DNA from: JAUWVG01 sp964633715
Lineage (GTDB): Bacteria > Acidobacteriota > Aminicenantia > Aminicenantales > Aminicenantaceae
Direction: 5' to 3'
NCBI GenBank assembly: GCA_964633715.1
Contig: CAZWHQ010000020.1
Location: forward strand, 1-64,000
DNA length: 64,000 nt
The position numbers and the translations under genes were made by a program. The notes under the pieces are model-generated. The model had not been told where the DNA came from. It saw nothing but the letters and a program-made list of their open reading frames with translations, and made no database searches. Below, piece after piece: positions 1-9,351 of this stretch (its first letter is position 1; every line of letters begins with the position of its first letter).

Positions 1-35
1 CCCCACTTTTTTTAAAAAAAGTGGGGACTGTCCCC
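1..35. repeat. nested palindrome at window edge
   Basis: Positions 1-13 (CCCCAC followed by seven T) are perfectly complementary to 14-26 (seven A followed by GTGGGG), with no loop. A second palindrome, GGGGAC-T-GTCCCC, overlaps it at 23-35. Because the window starts at base 1, the full element may extend to the left. It could be a bidirectional terminator for a gene outside the window, or one copy of a dispersed palindromic repeat. The ACTTTTTTT/AAAAAAAGT core recurs in the large inverted repeat at 19411-19495. It lies about 60 bp upstream of the fhs ribosome binding site. Confidence 0.6.
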
Positions 36-96
36 AATTTATATAGATTTGTATTTCCATTCTCAGGAGGATAGAATCTAAATTAGGAGGTGTTCC

Positions 97-1770
97 ATGC
101 CAAATGATCGAGATATTGCTAATGAATTCCAGATTAAGCCGATCGACGAGATTGCGGCCAAACTGGGAATAGAATCCGATAATTTAGAAAAATATGGATT
201 GTACAAAGCCAAACTTTCTCCAGAAAAAATTGAAAATTTAAAAAGAGAAAGAGGAAAATTGATTTTGGTTACGGCCATGAGCCCCACACCTGCCGGGGAG
301 GGGAAAACAACAACATCCATTGGCCTCGCGGATGCATTCAACAGGTTGGGAAAAAAGGCGACAGTTGCTTTAAGGGAGCCATCCCTAGGCCCTGTCTTTG
401 GTATGAAGGGGGGAGCAACTGGAGGCGGATATGCTCAAATCATGCCCAGAGAAGAGATAAATCTCCACTTTACGGGCGATATCCATGCCGTAACAGCAGC
501 CCACAATCTCCTCTCAGCGATCGTGGATAATTTGCTTCATTTTAGTGGCGCCTGCGGTCTTCTCGACTGCCGCCGTGTGACATGGAAGAGGGTTCTGGAT
601 ATGGATGACCGCGTGCTTCGAGAGGTGATTGTAGGGATTGGGGGGCCTCTGCGCGGAATCGCCAGGGAAACGGGATTTGATATCACTGCGGCTTCGGAAG
701 TTATGGCTATTTTATGCCTAGCAGACAATGCTGAAGACTTAAAGGAGAGATTGGGAAATATTTTGGTGGGATACTCTCCCAACATAACACCTGTCTTTGC
801 CAAGGAACTCAATGCTGAAGGGGCGATGGCCGCACTGCTTAAGGAGGCCCTCAAACCGAACCTCGTTCAAACTCTTGAAGGAACTCCCGTCTTTGTCCAC
901 GGCGGGCCGTTTGCCAACATCGCTCATGGGGCCAACTCCGTTATCGCCACACGATTAGCCCTGAGAATAGCCGATTATGTGGTGACCGAGTGCGGATTCG
1001 GTTCAGATCTGGGTGCGGAAAAATTTTTTGATATCGTTGTCAGGGGCGAAATAATTCCTCCTCCGGATGCCTGTGTGCTGGTAGGAACGATTCGTGCCTT
1101 GAAGTTTCACGGAGGTGTTGCAAAAGACGAGTTGGATCAGGAAAATTGTGCAGCCTTGGAGAAGGGTTTTGTTAACCTGGAAAAACACATTGAGAATCTC
1201 GGGCTTTTTGGCGTTCCTCTTGTCGTGGCGCTCAACAAGTTTCCGTCGGACACGGAAACTGAGATCGAACGATTTACAAAGTTGTGTGAGAAGGCAAAAG
1301 TTAGAGTTGCCTTAAGTGAAGTCTATAGCCATGGCGGTGAGGGAGGAGAAGAACTGGCCCGCCAGTTGATCTATGCCATCGATAAAGATAAAAATAGCTT
1401 TCAATATTTGTATCCCTTGGATATGCCCCTTATCGAGAAAATCGAGACCGTAGCCCAAAAAATCTATGGAGCTTCCGGTGTGGCGATGGAGGGAAAAACA
1501 AGACGGAAAATCCGCCAGATTGAAAAAAGCGGATACGGTCACCTGCCTGTTTGCATTGCAAAAACTCAATACTCTCTTTCCGATGATGACAAGGTCTTGG
1601 GCAGGCCAGAAGGTTTTACCCTCATTGTAACAGATGCCTCTCTCAGTTCAGGTGCAGGCTTTGTCGTCGTTTACTGTGGGGATATCATGACAATGCCTGG
1701 ATTGCCAAGAATCCCCTCTGCCGAGAAAATCGATATCTCAAAAGAAGGGGAAATCACGGGACTTTCATAA
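97..1770 (+). CDS. fhs: formate--tetrahydrofolate ligase
   Basis: This enzyme activates formate with ATP to 10-formyl-tetrahydrofolate in the cytoplasm and feeds one-carbon metabolism (purines, or the methyl branch of the Wood-Ljungdahl pathway). The protein has 557 residues, the normal length for the family. It carries the family's N-terminal P-loop PTPAGEGKTTT near residues 63-73 and the conserved blocks LREPSLGPVFGMKGGATGGG and NLHFTGDIHAVTAAHN. The start is set by AGGAGG 6 bp upstream of ATG. No other Wood-Ljungdahl genes are nearby, so its direction and role cannot be decided here. The next gene, thiolase, follows after 77 bp on the same strand. Confidence 0.97.
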   Translation: MPNDRDIANEFQIKPIDEIAAKLGIESDNLEKYGLYKAKLSPEKIENLKRERGKLILVTAMSPTPAGEGKTTTSIGLADAFNRLGKKATVALREPSLGPVFGMKGGATGGGYAQIMPREEINLHFTGDIHAVTAAHNLLSAIVDNLLHFSGACGLLDCRRVTWKRVLDMDDRVLREVIVGIGGPLRGIARETGFDITAASEVMAILCLADNAEDLKERLGNILVGYSPNITPVFAKELNAEGAMAALLKEALKPNLVQTLEGTPVFVHGGPFANIAHGANSVIATRLALRIADYVVTECGFGSDLGAEKFFDIVVRGEIIPPPDACVLVGTIRALKFHGGVAKDELDQENCAALEKGFVNLEKHIENLGLFGVPLVVALNKFPSDTETEIERFTKLCEKAKVRVALSEVYSHGGEGGEELARQLIYAIDKDKNSFQYLYPLDMPLIEKIETVAQKIYGASGVAMEGKTRRKIRQIEKSGYGHLPVCIAKTQYSLSDDDKVLGRPEGFTLIVTDASLSSGAGFVVVYCGDIMTMPGLPRIPSAEKIDISKEGEITGLS

Positions 1771-1847
1771 AACATTTACAGCCAATTTCAATTGTGATAC
1801 AAAAGAATGGATTTTAAATATTTTATTTTATAAAGAGGGAATTATAC

Positions 1848-3041
1848 ATGTGTGAACTCAGAGATGTTTTTATTGTCGGGGCAGCCCGAACACCTATCGG
1901 AAATTTTTTAGGGGCATTAAAAGGTTTCAAAGCCTCTGATCTTGGCGGATTTGTGATCAAAGAAGCAGTGAAAAGAGCAGGAGTTGCGGGGGATGATATT
2001 GATGAAGTCATTATGGGCAATGTTGTTTCTGCAGGCAGCGGACAAGCTCCTGCCAAACAGGCTTCCATCAGGGGGGGGTTGCCACCAACGGTCAGCTGTT
2101 TTGCCATCAACAAAGTGTGTGGCTCAGGATTAAAAGCTGTTCATCTTGCGGCGCAGGCCATCTGGCTTGAAGAAAAAGAAATTATTGTTGCCGGAGGTAT
2201 GGAGAGCATGAGCCAGGCTCCACATCTTGCCTGGGGTGTTCGTGAAGGCATAAAATTTGGTGATCTGAAGTTAAAGGACTCGATGATTCTCGATGGCCTC
2301 TGGTGTGCTTTTGATGACCAGCATATGGGATTAACTGGCGAAGTCATTGCCGAAAAATTTGGGGCCTCCAGAGAAGAACAGGATGTCTATGCCGTCAGCA
2401 GCCATAAGAAAGCATTAAACGCGATCGAAAAGGGATATCTCAAGGATGAAATCCTTCCAGTGGAGATTCCTCAAAGAAAGGGTGATCCGATCCTTTTTTC
2501 AAAGGATGAAGGGCCACGGAAGGATGCCACGCTGGAAAAATTAGCAAAACTTCGTCCGGTTTTCAAAAAAGATGGGACAGTTACGGCCGGAAATGCGTCT
2601 AGTTTAAATGACGGAGCTGCAGCCTTGGTTATAGCTTCGGCAGACGCCGTCAAGGATAAGAATTTAAAAACGATGGCCAAGATTTTAGGCACAACGACTA
2701 ATGCAGTCGAACCGCACATGGTGATGTACGCACCCAAGGGAGCCATTGAAAAGCTTTTGCAGAATGTAGGATGGACAGTTGCAGATGTCGATCTTTTTGA
2801 GATCAACGAAGCATTTTCTTCTCAACTAGTGGTCCTGATAAAAGAGCTCGGCCTGGACAGAGAAAAAGTCAATGTGCACGGCGGCGCTGTTTCCCTTGGC
2901 CATCCCATTGGCGCTACCGGAGCGAGGATTCTATGTACTCTGCTCTATGGACTAAAACACAGGGGGCTCAAGAAAGGCATCGCCTCTCTCTGCCTTGGAG
3001 GAGGAGATGCGGTGGCTATGGCGGTGGAGATCGTAGATTAA
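1848..3041 (+). CDS. acetyl-CoA C-acetyltransferase (thiolase)
   Basis: A type II thiolase that condenses two acetyl-CoA to acetoacetyl-CoA, or runs in reverse in beta-oxidation. The 397-residue protein keeps the full catalytic set: nucleophile Cys91 in NKVCGSG, His352 in GGAVSLGHPIGATGAR, and Cys382 in CLGGGDA. GAGGG upstream supports the ATG start. The 3-hydroxyacyl-CoA dehydrogenase gene starts 9 bp after its stop, so the two steps are encoded together. With no crotonase or acyl-CoA dehydrogenase beside them, short-chain synthesis (butyrate type) and degradation are both possible. Confidence 0.95.
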   Translation: MCELRDVFIVGAARTPIGNFLGALKGFKASDLGGFVIKEAVKRAGVAGDDIDEVIMGNVVSAGSGQAPAKQASIRGGLPPTVSCFAINKVCGSGLKAVHLAAQAIWLEEKEIIVAGGMESMSQAPHLAWGVREGIKFGDLKLKDSMILDGLWCAFDDQHMGLTGEVIAEKFGASREEQDVYAVSSHKKALNAIEKGYLKDEILPVEIPQRKGDPILFSKDEGPRKDATLEKLAKLRPVFKKDGTVTAGNASSLNDGAAALVIASADAVKDKNLKTMAKILGTTTNAVEPHMVMYAPKGAIEKLLQNVGWTVADVDLFEINEAFSSQLVVLIKELGLDREKVNVHGGAVSLGHPIGATGARILCTLLYGLKHRGLKKGIASLCLGGGDAVAMAVEIVD

Positions 3042-3050
3042 GGAGGCATT

Positions 3051-3902
3051 ATGGATATAAGGAGTATCGGCATTGTGGGATCGGGGACTATGGGGGCTGG
3101 GATTGCACAGACAGCGGCTTCAAAGGGTTTTGAAGTCATTCTCAATGACATAGAAACGGAATATGTTGAGCGAGCAAAGAAAAAAATCGACAAAAGCCTG
3201 TCTAAACTTATAGAAAAAGGGAAGATCGAGGAGGACAAAAACACTATCCTAGACAGGATCCAGACAGCCTCTGACATAAAAAGCTTGAAGGACACAGATT
3301 TTGTGATCGAAGCCGTTTTTGAGGATTATGGGATTAAAAAAGACGTTCTACAGAAGCTGGACAAAGTCCTTCCTCCGCAGATTCTTTTGGCCACAAATAC
3401 TTCATCTATCTCCATCACAAAACTGGGCGCCCTGACCAACCGGGCCTCTTTATTCATGGGGATGCATTTTATGAATCCTGTCCCTTTGATGGTTTTAGTG
3501 GAATTGATCAGGGGTATGGCCACCAGCCAGGACACATTTGATGCCGTTAAAACTCTCACTGAGAAAATGGGTAAAACGCCGGTGGAAGCCAGCGATTATC
3601 CTGGATTCATTTCCAATCGCATCCTCATCCCCATGATCAATGAGGCTGTTTTTGCTTTGATGGAAGGTGTAGGTACGGCAGAAGCCATTGATAACGTGAT
3701 GAAACTGGGCATGAATCATCCTATGGGCCCATTAGCCCTAGGGGATCTCATCGGCCTTGATGTATGTCTGGATATCATGGAGGTTCTGTACGAAGGATTC
3801 AAGGACAGTAAATACAGGCCCTGTCCCCTGCTGAAGAAGATGGTTGACGCGGGTTATCTTGGTAGAAAAACAGGCAGAGGTTTTTACGACTACAGTGCAT
3901 AA
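3051..3902 (+). CDS. hbd: 3-hydroxybutyryl-CoA dehydrogenase
   Basis: NAD(P)-dependent interconversion of acetoacetyl-CoA and 3-hydroxybutyryl-CoA. At 283 residues it is a stand-alone enzyme without the fused hydratase of FadB. The N-terminal Rossmann motif is GSGTMGAGIA (residues 10-19), the catalytic His is H139 in MHFMNPVPLM, and the C-terminal helical domain holds DYPGFISNRIL and GMNHPMGPLALGDLIGLD. AAGGAGG precedes the ATG. It sits 9 bp downstream of thiolase and 16 bp upstream of recA, so recA probably shares its transcript. Confidence 0.95.
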   Translation: MDIRSIGIVGSGTMGAGIAQTAASKGFEVILNDIETEYVERAKKKIDKSLSKLIEKGKIEEDKNTILDRIQTASDIKSLKDTDFVIEAVFEDYGIKKDVLQKLDKVLPPQILLATNTSSISITKLGALTNRASLFMGMHFMNPVPLMVLVELIRGMATSQDTFDAVKTLTEKMGKTPVEASDYPGFISNRILIPMINEAVFALMEGVGTAEAIDNVMKLGMNHPMGPLALGDLIGLDVCLDIMEVLYEGFKDSKYRPCPLLKKMVDAGYLGRKTGRGFYDYSA

Positions 3903-3918
3903 ATTTAAGGAGAAAAGC

Positions 3919-4971
3919 ATGAATAACAAAAACAGTGAAGAAAAGCAGAATTCGAAAAATAGAGCCATTGAATCGGCTCTTACTCAAATAGAAAAGCAGT
4001 TCGGTAAAGGCGCTGTAATGAAAATGGGACAAAAAGACGCGGGTATTGATGTGCCGGCTATTCCTACCGGTTCTGTTGCATTTGATCTCAGTCTGGGAAT
4101 TGGCGGCTTTCCCCGCGGTCGTGTGGTTGAAATCTTTGGGCCGGAGGCGACAGGGAAAACCACCCTGGCTATTCATGTCATCGCGGAAGCTCAAAAACAA
4201 GGCGGCCAGGCCGCTTTTATTGATGCTGAGCATGCCATGGATCCCAAATATGCGGCAAGCATAGGTGTCGATGTTGATAACCTTCTCATCTCTCAGCCGG
4301 ATTTTGGTGAGCAGGCCTTAGAAATTGCTGAAGTTCTTGTGCGCAGCGGAGCGGTGGATGTCATTGTTGTTGATTCTGTTGCGGCTCTTGTTCCCAAGGC
4401 CGAGTTGGAAGGGGAAATGGGTGATGCCCACATGGGATTGCAAGCGCGCCTGATGTCTCAAGCGCTGAGGAAACTGACGGCTATCGTCAGCCGATCAAAA
4501 ACATGTTTTATTTTTGTCAATCAGCTACGTGAAAAAATCGGATTTTTTCTGGGCAGCCCTGAGACAACAACGGGAGGACGTGCCCTCAAGTTCTATTCTT
4601 CTTTAAGAATCGATGTGCGAAGAATAGCCACACTCAAAGACGGGGAACATGTCATTGGAAACAGGGTCAAAGTCAAGATCGTGAAAAACAAAATGGCTCC
4701 TCCCTTCCGTCTTGCCCAGTTCGATATAATCTACGGCGAGGGGATCTCAAAGGAAGGAGATTTAATCGACTGCGGCGTAGATTACGGGCTTATCGAAAAA
4801 GCCGGCACCTGGTACTCCTACAAAGGAGAAAGATTGGGTCAAGGGAGGGAGAACGTCAAGAAACTGCTCAAAGAGAACCCCGAGGTCTTTGATGAGCTCA
4901 ACACGGAAGTGCGGAAAAAAGCGGGCCTTCTGCCCAATGACGAGCCGGCAAAACCCGAAAAAAAAGAATAA
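3919..4971 (+). CDS. recA: recombinase RecA
   Basis: The DNA-dependent ATPase for homologous strand exchange and SOS co-protease activity. With the start at 3919 (AAGGAG 8 bp upstream) the protein has 350 residues, typical for RecA. An earlier in-frame ATG at 3844 lies inside hbd and lacks a binding site. Walker A reads GPEATGKTT (residues 74-82, K80), where most RecA have GPESSGKTT. VDSVAALVPKAELEGEMGD, the L2 loop around GSPETTTGG and the acidic lysine-rich tail are present. I saw no LexA box directly upstream, and the gene appears to be co-transcribed with fatty-acid genes, which is unusual. Confidence 0.97.
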   Translation: MNNKNSEEKQNSKNRAIESALTQIEKQFGKGAVMKMGQKDAGIDVPAIPTGSVAFDLSLGIGGFPRGRVVEIFGPEATGKTTLAIHVIAEAQKQGGQAAFIDAEHAMDPKYAASIGVDVDNLLISQPDFGEQALEIAEVLVRSGAVDVIVVDSVAALVPKAELEGEMGDAHMGLQARLMSQALRKLTAIVSRSKTCFIFVNQLREKIGFFLGSPETTTGGRALKFYSSLRIDVRRIATLKDGEHVIGNRVKVKIVKNKMAPPFRLAQFDIIYGEGISKEGDLIDCGVDYGLIEKAGTWYSYKGERLGQGRENVKKLLKENPEVFDELNTEVRKKAGLLPNDEPAKPEKKE

Positions 4972-5009
4972 CCTCAACCTTCCTATCTGGCCTCATCTGA
5001 GGAGGAACG

Positions 5010-6494
5010 ATGCATAAAATCCATTCTGGAATTCTAGCAATTTTTACACTTTTTGTTTTTGCGGCCGGACTCTGTGTTCCATCGCTGTCTCAGGAGATAG
5101 GGAGTGTAAACGCCCTTGAAAAAAAAGCCGACCGGTTGTTTGCCGCATGGGACAGGCCCGACTCTCCGGGATGTGCTTTAGGTGTGATCCAGAACGGTCA
5201 ATTCCTCTACAAACGCGGTTACGGAATGGCCAATTTGGAATACGATATCCCCATTGGTCCGGAATCGGTCTTCCGTATCGGATCGACGTCCAAACAGTTT
5301 ACCGCCATGTGTATTGCCCTCCTTGAAGAGGAGGGGCGGATTTCCCTAAACGACAGTCTCAAAAAATATTTCCCTGAAATGGCCGATTACGCCGAAACGA
5401 TCACTCTAAATCACCTCCTCCATCACACCAGCGGCGTGAGAGACTACCTGACCCTGATGGAGCTTGCGGGATTCAGACGCGATGATTTCCTCACGGATCC
5501 GGAGGTGGTCGATCTGATCGTCCGGCAGAAGGAACTGAATTTTGCTCCGGGAGAAGAGCATCTCTACAGCAATTCCGGATATTTCCTTCTTGCCGAGATT
5601 GTCAAGAGGGTGACCGGTAAGTCCATGCGTGTGTACGCGCAGGACAAAATCTTCAAGCCCCTCGGAATGGTCCATACGCACTACCACAACGATCACACAG
5701 AAATCGTCAAAAACCGGGCTTCAGGATACGGTCGGGAAAAAAGCGACGCGGGCTGGGCCTATAAGATCAACATGACCAATTTGGATATGATCGGGGATGG
5801 AGGCGTATTCACCTGTGTGGATGATCTTTTTGCCTGGGATCAGAACTTCTATGACAACAAGCTGGGCCAAGGAAAACAGGAGTTGATCGATAAGGTGCAA
5901 ACGGTAGGGCATCTCAAAAGCGGTGAGGCGCTCAATTATGCTTTTGGGCTTCAAATCAGCGATTACAGGGGCCTCAAGATGGTCAGTCATGGAGGTGCGT
6001 TTGTGGGGTTCCGGGCCGAGATCGTCCGTTTCCCGGAGCATCAGTTTTCCGTGATCGTCCTGGCCAACTTCGGCAGCATCAATCCCAGCCGTCTGGCCAG
6101 GCAGGTGGCCGACATATATCTCGCAGATGCCCTGAAACCCGTGGCAAAAAAACCGGATGCCGCCAGGCCGTCTCCAAAAACGCGCAGAACAGAACCGGGT
6201 GAAAAAACAGAGCCGACACTAAAAACACCTCAGAAGCTGGCCGCCTACACCGGTGAATTTTACAGTGAGGAACTGGGTGTCAGTTACCATATATTTTTAG
6301 AGGACGGTCATCTTGTCTTCAAACTCTACTTTCCCCACAGATCTTCCCCTGCGATGGCACTCGAAGAAACGGCAGAAAACGAGTTTGCTTTGAGAGGACT
6401 TACTCTGAATTTCATCCGTGTGGGTGATGGGCCGGTGACTTCTTTTACTCTGAACGCCGGACGCGTGAAAAACATCCGGTTCGAAAAAAAATGA
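5010..6494 (+). CDS. secreted serine hydrolase, beta-lactamase family (S12)
   Basis: A penicillin-binding-protein-like serine hydrolase of the class C beta-lactamase/esterase superfamily, 494 residues. A Sec signal peptide covers about residues 1-27 (ending near SLSQ). The SxxK motif is STSK (S92-K95), the YxN equivalent is YSNSGY, and the third motif is HGG in place of KTG. The region after about residue 375 is a proline and lysine-rich linker followed by a small C-terminal beta domain (from TGEFYSEELGVSY). The substrate is unknown: D-amino peptidase, esterase and beta-lactamase are all possible. The start is preceded by GAGGAGG within a small CCTCA/TGAGG hairpin. It is convergent with the next gene. 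Confidence 0.88.
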   Translation: MHKIHSGILAIFTLFVFAAGLCVPSLSQEIGSVNALEKKADRLFAAWDRPDSPGCALGVIQNGQFLYKRGYGMANLEYDIPIGPESVFRIGSTSKQFTAMCIALLEEEGRISLNDSLKKYFPEMADYAETITLNHLLHHTSGVRDYLTLMELAGFRRDDFLTDPEVVDLIVRQKELNFAPGEEHLYSNSGYFLLAEIVKRVTGKSMRVYAQDKIFKPLGMVHTHYHNDHTEIVKNRASGYGREKSDAGWAYKINMTNLDMIGDGGVFTCVDDLFAWDQNFYDNKLGQGKQELIDKVQTVGHLKSGEALNYAFGLQISDYRGLKMVSHGGAFVGFRAEIVRFPEHQFSVIVLANFGSINPSRLARQVADIYLADALKPVAKKPDAARPSPKTRRTEPGEKTEPTLKTPQKLAAYTGEFYSEELGVSYHIFLEDGHLVFKLYFPHRSSPAMALEETAENEFALRGLTLNFIRVGDGPVTSFTLNAGRVKNIRFEKK

Positions 6495-6569
6495 ATCACG
6501 GAGAGATCATTCAAACAATATAAATTGTTAAGAATGACGAATTCGACGAGATCGATTGAAAAAAGCTGG

Positions 6570-7826
6570 CTAGTCCTTCAAAATTTCAGGAAATGACTCT
6601 TTAATAGCTTTGAACGTCTGTGACGTTATCCTTTTTTCAAAATCGAGCATGTCAAATGCCATAGGATTGTCCTTAGACCACTCATCCAATTTGGTTTCTG
6701 TCTGCGCCAAAATATCATCTTCAATCTTATAAAGAGTGCGCAGCACTCCTTTTTTGTTGAAATTGAAGAGTTTTGTCGCATTCATATACTGTCCCATATG
6801 TCCTCGGCTGTCGTCATAGAGGAAAAATACGATTTGTCTTGCAAGGTCATTCATGGGTGCAGTGTTATGTCCTGTCATTTCTTCCGGCACACCTTGGGCA
6901 TGAACCCACAAGGGGACGGCGACTGTCGTGATGGGTTGCCCAAGGAGAACCCACATCGTAGACAAAAAAGCTTTTTCTGGACTTGGAGCGCCGTGGAATA
7001 CCGAAACAGAGACCGTAGAATTGCGGTTTATTGTGTCTGAAGTATTGATGTAAAGGGGATTTTCAATGGAAGTCCTCCTGACTTTTTTGTGCGGATCACT
7101 GTGGAGTTTTTCATTGATCAGATCTCGGGCGGCTTCTTGGAGGATAAATTTGTGAGTGATGCTTTTTTTTGCAGCGGCCTCCTTAAAGATGCGCAGATCT
7201 CTTTCATACCGGATGTAGCCTCCTCCCTGATTTTTTTCAGGAGCAGAAAAGGCAAAATTGGTCCGAACAATGAATCCCTGCGGGGCATCCATTGGATTGT
7301 TGGCATCGTATTTAACAAAGGAATTGTTTCTTGTTTCAAAGAAACAAGCCCCTCCTCTGGCGTCGATAACTCCATAATTGGTCGCCACATTTCTTTGACC
7401 GTTTGTCCTGTTGAGGAGGTCCTCAAATTCTGCAACATCGGCACATTCCCCGAGAGCACGTTTCATGAAAATCCCATTTTGACCACCGCTGCCAGGCCCC
7501 ATGGACAGATCTGTTGAATTGGTGTTCATTATGGCAAAACCTTGGCTGTTGATTCCCTGCCATACGTGAAGGGCATTCGTGTCCGAGGCATTGATGATGC
7601 CGATAAAACAATATTTTTCGCCATTGAGGAACACCACTTTATTGTTTGGATCGGACGTGTCTCTATTCTTCCAAAGCAGTGGGCGTCCATCGGGGGTGAT
7701 TTTTCCGGATATTACGGCTGAAGTACAGGGATAAAGGCTGGAAATGTTCAAGAACAGTATGCAGAGTGCAAAGGCGAGAAAGGATCTCAAACAAAATAAA
7801 ACATGAATCCTGAAATATTTTTTCAT
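6570..7826 (-). CDS. exported Ntn hydrolase, C45/choloylglycine-hydrolase-like amidase
   Basis: A 418-residue protein with a hydrophobic signal segment (about residues 10-33) ending immediately before Cys34 in YPCTSAVISG. That fits an N-terminal nucleophile hydrolase whose Cys is exposed by signal cleavage. The following GRPLLWKNRDT is the family's strand-loop with the Arg and Asp typical of linear amide C-N hydrolases and acyl-CoA:6-APA acyltransferase-like enzymes. It likely cleaves an N-acyl amide in the periplasm. AAGGAGG lies upstream of the ATG. It follows the NhaC transporter gene by 27 bp on the same strand, so product uptake by that carrier is plausible. The exact substrate cannot be read from sequence. 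Confidence 0.75.
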   Translation of the reverse strand: MKKYFRIHVLFCLRSFLAFALCILFLNISSLYPCTSAVISGKITPDGRPLLWKNRDTSDPNNKVVFLNGEKYCFIGIINASDTNALHVWQGINSQGFAIMNTNSTDLSMGPGSGGQNGIFMKRALGECADVAEFEDLLNRTNGQRNVATNYGVIDARGGACFFETRNNSFVKYDANNPMDAPQGFIVRTNFAFSAPEKNQGGGYIRYERDLRIFKEAAAKKSITHKFILQEAARDLINEKLHSDPHKKVRRTSIENPLYINTSDTINRNSTVSVSVFHGAPSPEKAFLSTMWVLLGQPITTVAVPLWVHAQGVPEEMTGHNTAPMNDLARQIVFFLYDDSRGHMGQYMNATKLFNFNKKGVLRTLYKIEDDILAQTETKLDEWSKDNPMAFDMLDFEKRITSQTFKAIKESFPEILKD

Positions 7827-7853
7827 GGGTCCGGTCCTCCTTATTAATCCAGG

Positions 7854-9269
7854 TTAGAGAAAAAAACCAAATAAAAGAAAGAGGCCTAAAGACAGCCCTC
7901 CTGCAATCAGTGCATAGGGAAGTTGGGTGCGCACGTGGTCGATGTGGTCGGTCGCTGAAGCCATTGAGGAGATGATGGTGGTATCTGATATGGGGGAGCA
8001 GTGGTCTCCGAAAACTCCGCCTCCAAGCACGGTGGCGATCACCAGTCCGGGATTCAGCCCGATGAGGTCGATCATAGGCACGGCGATGGGGATCATGATG
8101 GCAAACGTTCCCCAGGATGTGCCAGTTGAGAAAGCAATAAAACAGGACACAAAAAACAACACCGCGGGTATTATACCTGTGGGAAGGGAAGCTTTAGCTG
8201 CCTGAGCCACAAAAGGCCCTGTACCCAGCGCTTCGCACGTGTCCCCAATGGCAAAAGCGAGGATCATTAAGCTCGCTAGAGGGATAAGACCTCCTACTCC
8301 TTTCATGAAAATATCCGTGATTTCCTTGGTGCGCATGATATTCTGAACCCGATAGGCGACAGCTCCTGCAGTTAGTCCGGCAATAACCGACCAGAGCACT
8401 GAAAGAGAGCCGGACCCTTCCATGATATTCCCCTTTCCCGTGATGAGCAGGACCACAGGCATCATCATGACCATGACACCTACAGGAAGGATCATATTGA
8501 TGGCCCGGGGAGGAATGCCTTTTTTCTCATCCATCATCACAACATCTTCGGAGATCAGCGGTTCTGCACCGTCGCGCAGGAGCTTGTCCTCTTCGAGGAC
8601 TCTTTTTTCAGCCCTGCGCATGGGCCCGATGTCTTTGCCTGTCAGCACGACCACAAGGACGATCAGCAGGGCAATAATGGCATAAAAATTAAAAGGCATC
8701 GAAGACACCAGCATCCGCACAGGGTTTTCTACCCCTTGTGTGGCCAGGAGCCCGATGACAAATGCGCCCCAGGCGTTAAGGGGAATAAGGACACATTTGG
8801 GCGCAGATGTTGAGTCGAGAATATAGCTCAATTTTTCCCGGGATACCTTGAGCTTGTCAAAAATTGGCCTGGAGACGGCTCCTGAGACAAGCACACAGAT
8901 GCTGGACTCAATAAAAATGACAAATCCCAAAAACCATGCCAGGAGACCGGCCGATTTCCGTGTCTTGACCAATCCCTTCCCTGTCACCCAGTTGACCAAT
9001 CCCTTCATGCCTCCCGAATACTGGGTGAAGGTAATAATGGCGCCAATCATCGCGGAAAACAGCACAACTCTGGTATTGTCTGCATCTTGAAAAACAGAGA
9101 CAAGCGCGTTGACTGTCTGGATAAGGCCGGCTAGAGGATTCCAGCCGTGGATAATGGTCCATCCCAGCCAGATACCCAGTGTGAGGGAGATGTAGACATG
9201 TTTTGTCTTGATGGCCAGAAAGATGGCCAGGAGAGGGGGAAGAATGGACAGCCAGCCGTATGTCTCCAT
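7854..9269 (-). CDS. Na+/H+ antiporter, NhaC family
   Basis: A polytopic inner-membrane carrier of 471 residues with about 11-12 hydrophobic segments. The N-terminus METYGWLSILPPLLAI and the C-terminal GDHCSPISDTTIISSMAS block are characteristic of NhaC/MleN-type antiporters. I chose the ATG at 9269 because the family begins this way. A TTG at 9314 would add 15 residues, and neither has a good ribosome binding site. NhaC members exchange Na+ for H+ or for organic acids, so with the amidase gene directly downstream it could instead import an amino acid or carboxylate. Confidence 0.88.
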   Translation of the reverse strand: METYGWLSILPPLLAIFLAIKTKHVYISLTLGIWLGWTIIHGWNPLAGLIQTVNALVSVFQDADNTRVVLFSAMIGAIITFTQYSGGMKGLVNWVTGKGLVKTRKSAGLLAWFLGFVIFIESSICVLVSGAVSRPIFDKLKVSREKLSYILDSTSAPKCVLIPLNAWGAFVIGLLATQGVENPVRMLVSSMPFNFYAIIALLIVLVVVLTGKDIGPMRRAEKRVLEEDKLLRDGAEPLISEDVVMMDEKKGIPPRAINMILPVGVMVMMMPVVLLITGKGNIMEGSGSLSVLWSVIAGLTAGAVAYRVQNIMRTKEITDIFMKGVGGLIPLASLMILAFAIGDTCEALGTGPFVAQAAKASLPTGIIPAVLFFVSCFIAFSTGTSWGTFAIMIPIAVPMIDLIGLNPGLVIATVLGGGVFGDHCSPISDTTIISSMASATDHIDHVRTQLPYALIAGGLSLGLFLLFGFFL

Positions 9270-9351
9270 GGTGAATGCGAGGGGAGATATATCACTGAGG
9301 GCAGGAGATGTCAAATTGCAAAAAATGGATGATTGAAGAAAAATATTTATC

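Noticed and set aside
3903..3918. LexA/SOS operator before recA
   Set aside because: The 16-bp gap holds only the ribosome binding site, with no palindrome.
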